Below, one piece after another: positions 7,328 to 14,838 of a stretch of DNA of 16,331 nucleotides. Numbering within the stretch: the first letter of the stretch is position 1; every line of letters starts with the position of its first letter. Below the pieces are notes generated by a model, which had not been told where the DNA came from, did not search any database, and saw nothing but the letters and a program-made list of their open reading frames with translations. Origin of the DNA: Candidatus Solibacter sp. (GTDB lineage Bacteria > Acidobacteriota > Terriglobia > Bryobacterales > Bryobacteraceae). The translations under genes and the position numbers were made by a program. The stretch lies in contig JAPKZC010000158.1 in the NCBI GenBank assembly GCA_026394025.1, positions 1 to 16,331 on the forward strand, read 5' to 3'.

Positions 7328-7687
7328 ATGGCCATTGACGTACCAGCTCCCAAACAAGTGAAGGCCGGTGAACCCGTGACGGCGGAAGGATGGAACGCGG
7401 TTGTCAACGCGCTCAATGCCGCCATTCAATACCTGAACACGTCGGAGGCAAGCAGCGTCCGCGTGGTGATTAAGAACGCGGGCCTGACCTCGGCGCGGGT
7501 GTCGGCGACGCGGGACGATGGTGTCGCGTTCGAGGCCGTGGCTCCGGTGCCGCCCGGGACGCAGTACATTTTCGCGGGCCTGCGCGCGGGCGGCTACAAG
7601 CTGCGGGTGGACGCGCCGGGGTTCAGCCCCGGGCTGGTGGATATCACCGCGCCCGTGGCCAACCCGGTGGAGGGCTGCTCGAACTGA
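7328..7687 (+). pseudogene. Tail-surface protein with CarboxypepD_reg-like domain, N-terminal fragment (frameshifted)
   Basis: A strong GGAGGA at 7312-7317 precedes the ATG at 7328. Residues 1-38 (KAGEPVTAEGWNAVVNALNA) look like a short adaptor helix of the kind found at the start of tail fibres. Residues about 42-108 (VRVVIKNAGLTSARVSATRD through LRAGGYKLRVDAPGFSPGL) fit a carboxypeptidase-regulatory-like beta sandwich. The frame ends with the residues CSN and a stop at 7685-7687. Adding one G to the run at 7672-7674 continues the reading frame as VEGLLELKNRNIAVDRVLDV into the next fragment. The intact protein would be 217 residues, spanning 7328-7980. It probably sits on the outside of the baseplate. 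Confidence 0.75.
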
Positions 7688-7980
7688 AGAATCGCAACAT
7701 CGCGGTGGACCGGGTGCTGGACGTGGTAGGGCGCGACGTGGCGCCCGCCAATCCCGACCCGGCGTACGCGAATCAACCGGTGCTGCTGCAACATCCCGAC
7801 GCCGGGGTTGCGGTGCCGCCGGAGGGCCGGGTGCAACTGGTGGTATCGGCGGCGCTGCAAGCGGAGGCGGCCGTCGAGGTGCCGTCGCTCGCCGGACTCA
7901 CTTTGGCGGAGGCGCAGAAGGCTCTCGAAAACGTCGGCCTCAAGCTCGGCAAATCCGTCACGACGCAAACCAGGGTGTAG
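7675..7980 (+). pseudogene. PASTA-type C-terminal fragment of the same tail-surface protein
   Basis: This frame reads LLELKNRNIAVDRVLDVVGR, continuing the sense of the preceding fragment. QPVLLQHPDAGVAVPPEGRV, the second half of a PASTA-type unit, comes next. The fragment ends in VPSLAGLTLAEAQKALENVG, the well-conserved first half of a PASTA domain, and stops at 7978-7980 after QTRV. PASTA domains in kinases and penicillin-binding proteins bind cell-wall muropeptides. Here the halves are in an unusual order and the final unit is incomplete, so a binding role is only suggested. A start at GTG 7705 is possible but has no ribosome site, and the upstream codons are also coding, so one frameshifted gene is more likely. 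Confidence 0.7.
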
Positions 7981-7992
7981 AGGAGAACCAAT

Positions 7993-8526
7993 ATGGCAGT
8001 CAACATCCCATCGAACGCACTCTCGCAAAGCAGCAAATCGGTTTTTGTCGATCTCACGCAGGAAGTGAAATCGGCGCAGATCATGCGCCGCGGCTACCAG
8101 GGTCCGGCGGCGAAAGTGGACGTGGCCCAGGCGGCCAAAATCATCGGCGACCTGCAAATCGTCGACCCGAAAACGCAACCGCGCGTGATCTCCCAAACCA
8201 TTGCGCCGGGAACCAAGGTGACGGCGGGCACAGCGATTGATTTGGTACTGGCGCCGAAATCGTCGATACCGCTGGACATCTTCCAGGACATCCATTCGGC
8301 GTTTAAGGGAAAGGCGCTGACGTTCACCGACCCCATCGCGGCGGACGCGGATGCGCGCAAGATCCTGCTGACGTATGAGCGTCCGGAAGATGTTCCAGCG
8401 GTGGAGAAGGCGGCATTGACCGGAGTCCTGGCGCGGAATGGCGTGAGCATCAATGAGAGCCAGACCAACACAGGCTTCAACGCCGCATTCAACACCATGC
8501 GCAGCGTGATGGCTTTTCAGGAGTAG
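7993..8526 (+). CDS. PASTA-like small tail-associated protein
   Basis: The protein is 177 residues, with AGGAGA at 7981-7986 well placed before ATG 7993. Residues ~35-85 fit one PASTA-like unit: a helix AAKVDVAQAAKIIGDLQIVD, then RVISQTIAPGTKVTAGTAID, the typical second-half strand and turn. The C-terminal ~90 residues are helical and unrecognised (KKILL-type segment ARKILLTYERPEDVPAVEKA and INESQTNTGFNAAFNTMRSV). There is no signal peptide or membrane segment, so if it acts at a cell wall it would travel on the tail. Together with the preceding gene this makes two PASTA-type genes in a row, which suggests a wall-binding or fibre-linking module. The family of the C-terminal part is unknown to me. 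Confidence 0.65.
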   Translation: MAVNIPSNALSQSSKSVFVDLTQEVKSAQIMRRGYQGPAAKVDVAQAAKIIGDLQIVDPKTQPRVISQTIAPGTKVTAGTAIDLVLAPKSSIPLDIFQDIHSAFKGKALTFTDPIAADADARKILLTYERPEDVPAVEKAALTGVLARNGVSINESQTNTGFNAAFNTMRSVMAFQE

Positions 8527-8531
8527 GATTC

Positions 8532-10154
8532 ATGGCGCTGACGCAGGGCGGGGCGAGCATTACCAGCATCGAGTTGGACACCAAGGACATGGTGAAGGTG
8601 GTCAGCGTCAAGTCGTCCCTGTTCGACACAGCGATTCAGGAGGTGGTGTTCGCTCCCATCAAGGAGGGCTCCACCTTCAAGACGCTGGAAGTGAAGCTGC
8701 GGCGCAACGCGCTGGTGCGCGGGTTCGACGTCGTGGTCACTGCCGCGCGCGCCGCCGAGGTGGCCGCCGGGGTGGCGGGGCAGATCCGCACGGCGTCGAA
8801 GAGCGGCGGCACGACCAGCATCGTGGTGGATTTCGGTGCGCTGCGCACGGTGTCGGGCATCAGCCTGCCTTCCGGCCTTGCGGCACAAAACGTCAACGCG
8901 TGGATCGGCACGAAGTTCCAAACGGCTACGTTTTTCGACCCGCCGAAGCAATTCGGCGCCCTGCCTTCTGAGATCCGCACGGAACGGATCGAAGTGGTGG
9001 TCACGGGACCGGTGAATGCCTCGCAGCTCGCCACGGGGATGTACTTTCTGATGCCGGACCTGCCTTCCGGCATCGAACTGCGCATCGATGACGGTCCGCC
9101 GGTGTTTACCAATCCCGCGCCGGTGCAGCCAGGCACGGACGCCGCGCTGAACGACACGGATTGGAACAAGGATGCCAGGCGCATCGTGCACCTGGCCGGT
9201 GCATTGTCCGCGCTTACAGGCGATGCCACGCGCGATGAAGAGGCGACGTTCAAACTGAAACTGACCAGTAACGCACCGGGGTTTCTCGATCTTAAAGAGC
9301 ACAGCCGCGATCTTCGGTATGTCCGGCGCGCATCATTCGACGGCGCAGCGGACAAGGACGTCGAATTCGAGACGGAGGGGCAGACGGTGCTGCGCCTGGA
9401 CAGTCTGCCCACCGGGCTGGCGGTGAACGAGGTGCGGTTCAATGTCACCGCCCTGGTTCCCGGCACGCGCGTGCTGCCCGCCGTGGGCCCGGACGCTTCC
9501 GGCGTGGCGGAGATTCGGGTCACGCCGGATCGCGCCATGATAGTGCGGCTGGATCCGCTGACGCCACTCGGGCAACTGACGGGGGTACGGCTCCCCTTGC
9601 GCGCCGGTTCTTCCGGCGCGGAGGCGCGCGTGGTGTTCTGGAACAACAAGCAAGACGCCAGCCAGCCCGTGGACGCGTTGCCCGTGGGAGCCAGCCAGCC
9701 GCAGACGCTGGCGGCCAGCGATGCGGCGCAATGGACCACATTCACCTGGGCGCAGCCCGTGACGGTTCCACTGGCGGGCCTGTGGGCGGCGCTGACGGTG
9801 AATCGGGGAGAGGTGTACTTCGAGTTTGCGGCCAACGACGCGACCACAAGCCAGGCCGTGGTGCTGTGGGGCGCGCCCTCCGGGCCGTGGCGGAATCTGC
9901 CGGCGGCGCTGGCGGCGCAGCGCGGGCGCATCCGCCTGATGGGCACGCCAAAGAAGGGCACTACCATCGATCCATACCGCCTGTCCGTGGGGGCAGGAAT
10001 GGGACAGGGCATTACGCCCAATCCGAAAGGTGTGGCCGGCGTGGCGGCACTGGCCCATCCGGTGACGCAGTCGGGCCGGCCGGAATTGACGATTACGAGT
10101 TTTGTGGCTGCGCGCCTGAAGCTGCGCGACGTCGAGGTGGTTTCAGGCAACTAG
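8532..10154 (+). CDS. Large beta-rich protein of the tail fibre module, unknown family
   Basis: The protein is 540 residues. CAGGAG at 8518-8523, overlapping the end of the previous gene, stands before the ATG at 8532. The sequence is dominated by beta strands with Gly, Pro, Thr and Asn turns and has no membrane segment or signal peptide. Two regions resemble jelly-roll (galactose-binding-like) modules: residues ~55-175 (FDVVVTAARAAEVAAGVAGQ; RIEVVVTGPVNASQL) and residues ~345-470 (QWTTFTWAQPVTVPLAGLWA, then EVYFEFA). It contains no obvious catalytic motif. Placed between PASTA-like proteins and a collagen-stalk fibre, it is probably a surface or receptor-binding component of the tail. The jelly-roll reading is a visual judgement of low certainty. 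Confidence 0.55.
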   Translation: MALTQGGASITSIELDTKDMVKVVSVKSSLFDTAIQEVVFAPIKEGSTFKTLEVKLRRNALVRGFDVVVTAARAAEVAAGVAGQIRTASKSGGTTSIVVDFGALRTVSGISLPSGLAAQNVNAWIGTKFQTATFFDPPKQFGALPSEIRTERIEVVVTGPVNASQLATGMYFLMPDLPSGIELRIDDGPPVFTNPAPVQPGTDAALNDTDWNKDARRIVHLAGALSALTGDATRDEEATFKLKLTSNAPGFLDLKEHSRDLRYVRRASFDGAADKDVEFETEGQTVLRLDSLPTGLAVNEVRFNVTALVPGTRVLPAVGPDASGVAEIRVTPDRAMIVRLDPLTPLGQLTGVRLPLRAGSSGAEARVVFWNNKQDASQPVDALPVGASQPQTLAASDAAQWTTFTWAQPVTVPLAGLWAALTVNRGEVYFEFAANDATTSQAVVLWGAPSGPWRNLPAALAAQRGRIRLMGTPKKGTTIDPYRLSVGAGMGQGITPNPKGVAGVAALAHPVTQSGRPELTITSFVAARLKLRDVEVVSGN

Positions 10155-10166
10155 AGCGGAGGTAAC

Positions 10167-10532
10167 ATGGCCGGCGACGCGAGAACCATTTTCATCGACG
10201 GGATGCGGGTCACCGCGGATCACATGGACCACTTGCAGGCGCGTCTGCAAGAGGCGGTGCGGGATTTGCGGCGTGTGGTGGGGCTGCGGCGGGTGGCGTG
10301 GGGTCTGCACGTGTCGCTGCAAGGCAATACGGTGACGGTGGAACCGGGTGTCGCTTTCGCGCCGAGTGGCGTGCGGCTCAACGTGGATTCCCTGGTGCAG
10401 TTGCCCCTGCCCGCCGGCGCTCCGCCATTCCGCGTGACGTTGAAGGCGGTGGAAACCGATCGGGCGTCGCTGCGGGTGGGCGATCAGCCGAGTCCGGCGG
10501 CGCGGCCGATCCGGGCGCCGACGCGCTGGTAA
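10167..10532 (+). pseudogene. Collagen-like tail fibre, N-terminal anchor fragment (frameshifted)
   Basis: GGAGGT at 10158-10163 precedes the ATG at 10167. Residues ~8-75 (FIDGMRVTADHMDHLQARLQ, then GLHVSLQGNTVTVEPGVAFA) follow a pattern common at the start of tail fibre and baseplate-attachment proteins: a helix that starts after a D-G-x-x-V-T-A turn, then a short beta domain ending near GVRLNV. The frame then runs into an arginine/proline tail and stops at 10530. Restoring one C to the pair at 10506-10507 gives RPDPGADALVIARLESVDGV, which continues smoothly into the collagen frame. The intact fibre would be 441 residues over 10167-11491. Confidence 0.75.
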
Positions 10533-11491
10533 TAGCGCGCCTCGAAAGCGTGGACGGTGTTCTGAAGGCGGTGCAGGATCTCACATTGTTCGCCGCGTCC
10601 GGGTATCACGCGCACAGCGGCAAGTTCGTCCCCGGGCCGGATGGGACGCTCTACTTCGACGGAGCGATGCTTAACGGCGAGCCCGGTCCGAAGGGCGATA
10701 AGGGTGACAAAGGCGATCCGGGCGACAAAGGGGCCAACGGCGCGAAGGGGGCCAAGGGCGATAAGGGCGACGCCGGCGAAGCCGGCGCGAAAGGTGACAA
10801 AGGCGACCCGGGAGCCGCGGGCGCGAAGGGTGACAAGGGCGACCCGGGAGCCGCGGGCGCGAAGGGCGCCGCCGGCGCGAAGGGAGATAAGGGCGACCCG
10901 GGAGTCCCGGGAGTTGCCGGCGCCGCTGGCACGGCCGGCGCCGCGGGAGCGAAGGGTGACAAGGGCGACAAGGGTGACCCGGGAGCCCCGGGGGCCGCCG
11001 GCGCGAAGGGTGACAAGGGCGACCCGGGGACCGGCGTTGACCTGAACGTCACGATGGTCGCCACGGTGCCTTGGAAGCAGGGCGACCGGGTCAATTTTAA
11101 CGTCGGCCTGGCCTTCCTCACGGCTCCCATCGTGGTGACGTTTACCGATACGTTGTTCATCGACACGGTTCCCAATCAGCAAGCCATGGAGGTCTGGGTT
11201 CACTCGCAGGCGACCAACCAGTCAGCCGCGCCGCCGCCCATCATCTGCCTGCATGGCAATGTGACACTCGGCGGCAATACCATTACGTGGACTCCCACCG
11301 ATCCGGCCGCGTCCACGAGACTGCTGATCGGGATCGGCTGCCGCGTCACGATTCGCATTCACTGTGGCTTCATTTACGACAAGAACAGAAGGCCCTTGTC
11401 CGCCTGTTTGAACGCGGTGGCCGCCTTCAAGAACCCGGTCCCTGTTCCGGGTGGCGTTTTCGAGAGCTGGTTCTTCACCATTTCCGGATAG
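10508..11491 (+). pseudogene. Collagen-like tail fibre, stalk and head fragment (frameshifted)
   Basis: In order this frame encodes a linker (ALVIARLESVDGVLKAVQDL, then FAASGYHAHSGKFV), an uninterrupted run of 39 Gly-X-Y triplets, and a C-terminal globular domain of about 150 residues. That domain is beta-rich (VDLNVTMVATVPWKQGDRVN to GGVFESWFFTISG) and contains three Cys. The first in-frame ATG is at 10298, but the codons up to ~10506 are a shadow of the N-terminal fragment, so no independent start is convincing. Gly-X-Y stalks form trimeric rods and are found in phage tail fibres. The C-terminal head is the likely receptor-binding or trimer-registering part. It has no N-terminal secretion signal, in keeping with delivery as part of a tail. 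Confidence 0.8.
10676..11026 (+). repeat. Collagen-like Gly-X-Y stalk, 39 triplets
   Basis: The run consists of GDK, GDP, GAK and GAA triplets without an interruption. Charged GDK and GAK triplets alternate with GDP, which favours trimer pairing without hydroxyproline. At DNA level it contains near-exact 36-bp direct repeats, for example 10784-10819 and 10820-10855 (GAK GDK GDP GAA). Such repeats can expand or contract in steps of whole triplets. Confidence 0.95.
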
Positions 11492-11497
11492 CATCCT

Positions 11498-14400
11498 ATG
11501 GCCCTTCAAGCGGACCTCTCCGCCAAGATCGATACCGGCGGGTTGGCAACGGCACTGACCGGCCAACTGACCACGTTCCAGGGCAGCCTGAATGGGATCA
11601 GCGCGCCGGTTCTCGACCGCCAGGCGTTCTCCGATGCCGGAACTGGCGCCGGCGCGGACAGTGGCTTCTCGGCCACCGTTTCGTCCATCGCCACCCAGCT
11701 ACCCGATATCGTCGGACATCTGCCGTTGGCGAACGACATTCTGGGGCCGATCATGAGCGTCCTGGAGTTGGCGGAGACGGTAGCGGCGGCCGATATCGAG
11801 GTCAAGTTCCGGGAGTTGGGCGCATCGCTCGTCCAGCAGTTTTCCGGCGCCAATGACGAAGGCTTTCTCGGTCTGCTGTTGCAGGCGTCGGACCTGTTCA
11901 GCAATTCGCCGCAGCTTCAGCAATGGAAAGACCTGCTGCAACGCTTCACCGACCTGGCGGGCGTGCAGTTGCCCGACGGCTCCATCGGAGCGCCAAATGT
12001 GGTTCCCGGCGCCGCCGCGCTGACGCGCTTGCTGGGTGGGCTGATGGCGGAGTACACCATTGTCAGCGAAGCGGAGCGGCTGGCCAGGGCGGCCGCCGCG
12101 ATGGTGGATGCCGATGGCATTGCGCGCGACACCGAGGGCGTGTTCGGCTTCTTCCGCGCGGGCGGTCCATCGATTGAGGAACAGATCGCGGCCACGAACC
12201 CCGCCGATATCGGGCAGGTGGATGTCGCCGTGGCGGCCGTGCGGCAACTGCGCGTCCGCATCGAGCATTGGTCCAGCGAACTCAGCCGCGCGCTGGCCTT
12301 TGGCGAGGCGACGCTGTTGTTCATGGACGTTCCCGCCATGCAGGCCGACCTGGAGTACGCCCAGCAGACGTTGCGCCAGGCCGATGCGGACGCGTTGGAA
12401 CGGCTGTTCACCTCCGTCGCCGGCGCACTGGGCAACGTGGTGCCGCCCGACGTTCTCGCCGGCCCGCAATTCACCCTGGACCAATTCTTCACGCAGGTGG
12501 AGGGCCGCGTCGGGCAGTTGGCGAGCAAGATCTCGAGCTTCAGCACGGCCGCGGTCTCCGACCCCTTGAATCGCGCGATGGATGTGGTCCTGGAAGTGCC
12601 GACCCGCCTGGGCGACGCCATTCAACTGGTGCAGAACGCGATTACCACGGCGCTCGAAACCGTGCGGGCAGCGGTTGCCGCGCTGCCGCTGGACGCGATT
12701 CGCAACGCGTTACAGACCGTGTTGGGCGCGGTCGCTCACGCGCTCCAGTTGATCACTGACCTGGTGAGCGCGGTGAAGAACCTGATCCAGCAGGCGGCGC
12801 AGGCCATGCAGACGGTGCTCGACACCACCGATCAAGCGCTGGGGGAATTTCGCGATGCGGTGAAGGCGCTGTTTCACACGGCGGTCGAGTTCGTGGAGGG
12901 TCTGCATCTGGAGCAGGTAGTGGGCGCCATCGCGGACGGAGCCAAAGCATTGGCCGACGCCATCGGGAAGGCCTCCATGAAGCCGTACTTCGACACCGCC
13001 TCCGGCGCCATCGGCACGGCCGCCGGCGTGGTCAAGAACGTTCCGTTTTCGCTGCTGCCCGATTCGATGGAACAGGAAGTGGTGGACGCCATACGGCCCA
13101 TCAAGACGGCCGATGTGGGTGCGTTCCAGGCGGAGATCGAAGGACTGCTACAGATCGGGCCAGATCACAAATTCGCCCTGCGCCCGCAAATCGAAGCCGC
13201 GGTGGCCGATATCCAGATGAAGTTCGATGGAGTGATCGCGGCGATCCGCGATCATGATCCGCGCACGGCGCTGGCGCAGGTGGACCAGGAATTGAGCAAG
13301 CTGGGCGACAAGGTGCGAGCATTGTCGCTCCAGATCGACTTGAGCCCCATCCACGACGCCATCGAGCAGGTGCATGCGGCGGTGGAGGCGATCGATCCGG
13401 ATGCCGTATTGCGGCCCCTGCGCGACGGATTCGACCAGGTGCTCGCGAAGTTGGACGAGTTCTCTCCGGCGAAATTGCTCGCGCCCGTCGAGACCCGCTG
13501 GAACGAGGCGCGGCAAAAAGTGCTGGACCTGAGCCGCATTCCGCAATGGGCGCAAGTGCTGGACGATCTGAAAGCGCGGGCCACGCAGGGCCTGGACAAA
13601 ATTGACCCCACCAAGTTCGGTGCCAGCTTCGACGCCGCCCTGAACGATGGGCTGGAGACTTTGAACACCTTGCCGCACCTGCACGCGGGCAGCGCGTTTG
13701 GCAGCGTGATCGCGGCGTTGTATAAGGGCAGCCGCCTGCGCGTACAGCCTCTCGCCTTCGAACCGGTACTGGCGTGGATGGGCGGCGAGAGCGGGACTGC
13801 GGATCTGCTGGCGCGCGCCCGGACCGCGGCCGATACCGTCCGCACGACGGGCGACACTCTGCGCGCGCTTGACCTTGCCTCCGCCATGACGCGTCTGACC
13901 GGGAACGTGCAATCGTTGCGCACTGCCGTGGGCCGCTTGCCGGCCGGCGCGGGGCGCGATCGTATCACGGCGGAACTCGACGCGCTGAACCTGCCGCTGG
14001 TGCTGGCGCCGTTCCAGGCTAACCACACACGCTTTTTCCAGGTGCTGGAGCAGACCACGAACCAGATTGCGCAACTATCGGCGGCGGGCTTTTCGGAAGT
14101 GGATGACGGCGTGGCCCGCCTGAATACGGCCTGGGCCAAGATGTTGCCGGTGACCAGCGGATTCACCAGCATCTTCCAGCGCTTGGGCATCACTGGGTTC
14201 GACGTGGGTCTGGGCGAGGTGGTGAAGCGCATTGTGGCGGTGGCGCCGCCCAGCCGCATCATCGCAATTCTCTCGCCCATCTTCGTGGCGGTGCACGAGC
14301 GTTTGAAGGCGTTCGTCAGCGCCGTAATCGACCCGCTGCGGGCGGCCGTGCAGAAGCTGATCGACGTGTTTAATCTACTCACGTTGCAGCCGTTGAAGGA

Positions 14401-14824
14401 CGGGCTGACCAGTATTCATACGGCCATCGTCGCGCAGGTGGCGCAGTTCCATCCCGACAAGTTGCTGGCCGAGCCGCTCACCGCGTTCCGGGAGTTACGC
14501 ACGCAGGTTATGACGTTCGATCCAGTGGCGGATATACAGCTAATCATCGACAACCTGGCGAAGGCCGTGGATAGCGTGCTGAAGAAATTGAATCTGGAGG
14601 ATCTGCTGGCCGAGCCGCTGGAGCTCTACGATCAGATTCTTTCGGCCATTTCCGCCCTGCGTCCCGCCGATTTGTTGCAGCCTGTACTGGACCAGTTGGA
14701 CCGGATCGCGGGTGAGGTGGACGCGGGGTTGACCGATACCGTGACATCGTTCCGCGCGTTGCAGGACGCGCTGCCGGATCAAGTGGGCTCGACGTCGCTG
14801 GCCGTATCGGCCAGTGCAGGATGA
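11498..14824 (+). CDS. Giant alpha-helical protein; tape-measure-like or long structural protein
   Basis: The protein is 1108 residues from ATG 11498, seven bases after the previous stop with no clear Shine-Dalgarno site. It is almost entirely helical, rich in Ala, Leu, Asp and Val, with no signal peptide or catalytic motif that I can see. Recurring modules of roughly 35-45 residues share a DLL-x-PL pattern: DPDAVLRPLRDGFDQVLAKL and LLAPVETRWNEARQKVLDL around residues 633-680, and KLLAEPLTAFRELR, LEDLLAEPLELYDQIL and ADLLQPVLDQLDRI after about residue 985. A long amphipathic stretch lies at ~390-500. In Afp/PVC-type clusters the tape-measure gene follows the fibre gene, so a tape-measure function is possible. 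If so it predicts an unusually long tail. A stand-alone effector or outer fibre is the alternative. Codon usage looks like its neighbours. Confidence 0.6.
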   Translation: MALQADLSAKIDTGGLATALTGQLTTFQGSLNGISAPVLDRQAFSDAGTGAGADSGFSATVSSIATQLPDIVGHLPLANDILGPIMSVLELAETVAAADIEVKFRELGASLVQQFSGANDEGFLGLLLQASDLFSNSPQLQQWKDLLQRFTDLAGVQLPDGSIGAPNVVPGAAALTRLLGGLMAEYTIVSEAERLARAAAAMVDADGIARDTEGVFGFFRAGGPSIEEQIAATNPADIGQVDVAVAAVRQLRVRIEHWSSELSRALAFGEATLLFMDVPAMQADLEYAQQTLRQADADALERLFTSVAGALGNVVPPDVLAGPQFTLDQFFTQVEGRVGQLASKISSFSTAAVSDPLNRAMDVVLEVPTRLGDAIQLVQNAITTALETVRAAVAALPLDAIRNALQTVLGAVAHALQLITDLVSAVKNLIQQAAQAMQTVLDTTDQALGEFRDAVKALFHTAVEFVEGLHLEQVVGAIADGAKALADAIGKASMKPYFDTASGAIGTAAGVVKNVPFSLLPDSMEQEVVDAIRPIKTADVGAFQAEIEGLLQIGPDHKFALRPQIEAAVADIQMKFDGVIAAIRDHDPRTALAQVDQELSKLGDKVRALSLQIDLSPIHDAIEQVHAAVEAIDPDAVLRPLRDGFDQVLAKLDEFSPAKLLAPVETRWNEARQKVLDLSRIPQWAQVLDDLKARATQGLDKIDPTKFGASFDAALNDGLETLNTLPHLHAGSAFGSVIAALYKGSRLRVQPLAFEPVLAWMGGESGTADLLARARTAADTVRTTGDTLRALDLASAMTRLTGNVQSLRTAVGRLPAGAGRDRITAELDALNLPLVLAPFQANHTRFFQVLEQTTNQIAQLSAAGFSEVDDGVARLNTAWAKMLPVTSGFTSIFQRLGITGFDVGLGEVVKRIVAVAPPSRIIAILSPIFVAVHERLKAFVSAVIDPLRAAVQKLIDVFNLLTLQPLKDGLTSIHTAIVAQVAQFHPDKLLAEPLTAFRELRTQVMTFDPVADIQLIIDNLAKAVDSVLKKLNLEDLLAEPLELYDQILSAISALRPADLLQPVLDQLDRIAGEVDAGLTDTVTSFRALQDALPDQVGSTSLAVSASAG

Positions 14825-14827
14825 GTT

Positions 14828-14834
14828 GAGGAGA
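14828..14834 (+). promoter_or_regulatory. Shine-Dalgarno site of the phospholipase C-like gene
   Basis: GAGGAGA lies four bases before ATG 14839 and just after the stop of the giant helical protein (TGA 14822-14824). It fixes the start of the last gene. Confidence 0.55.
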
Positions 14835-14838
14835 GCGC

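Noticed and set aside
6002..7429. Long minus-strand open frame (475 codons)
   Set aside because: Antisense shadow of the protein after gpJ. The composition is Arg/His-rich and it crosses the real start of the next + strand gene.
7668..7680. Programmed -1 frameshift in the PASTA gene
   Set aside because: The direction fits, but GGAGGGC is not a canonical slippery site and loss of one G explains the break more simply.
8636..10150. Long minus-strand open frame (504 codons)
   Set aside because: Antisense shadow of the 540-residue beta-rich protein. It is rich in Ser, Arg, Thr and Pro with no recognisable domain, while the + strand frame has a ribosome site and fits the operon.
10651..11175. Minus-strand proline/alanine-rich repeat protein opposite the collagen stalk
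   Set aside because: It is the reverse complement of Gly-X-Y codons, which automatically reads as Pro/Ala/Leu/Ser repeats.
11498..14824. Pore-forming toxin reading of the giant helical protein
   Set aside because: Hydrophobic stretches are amphipathic rather than membrane-spanning and no toxin motif was seen, so I left the function open.
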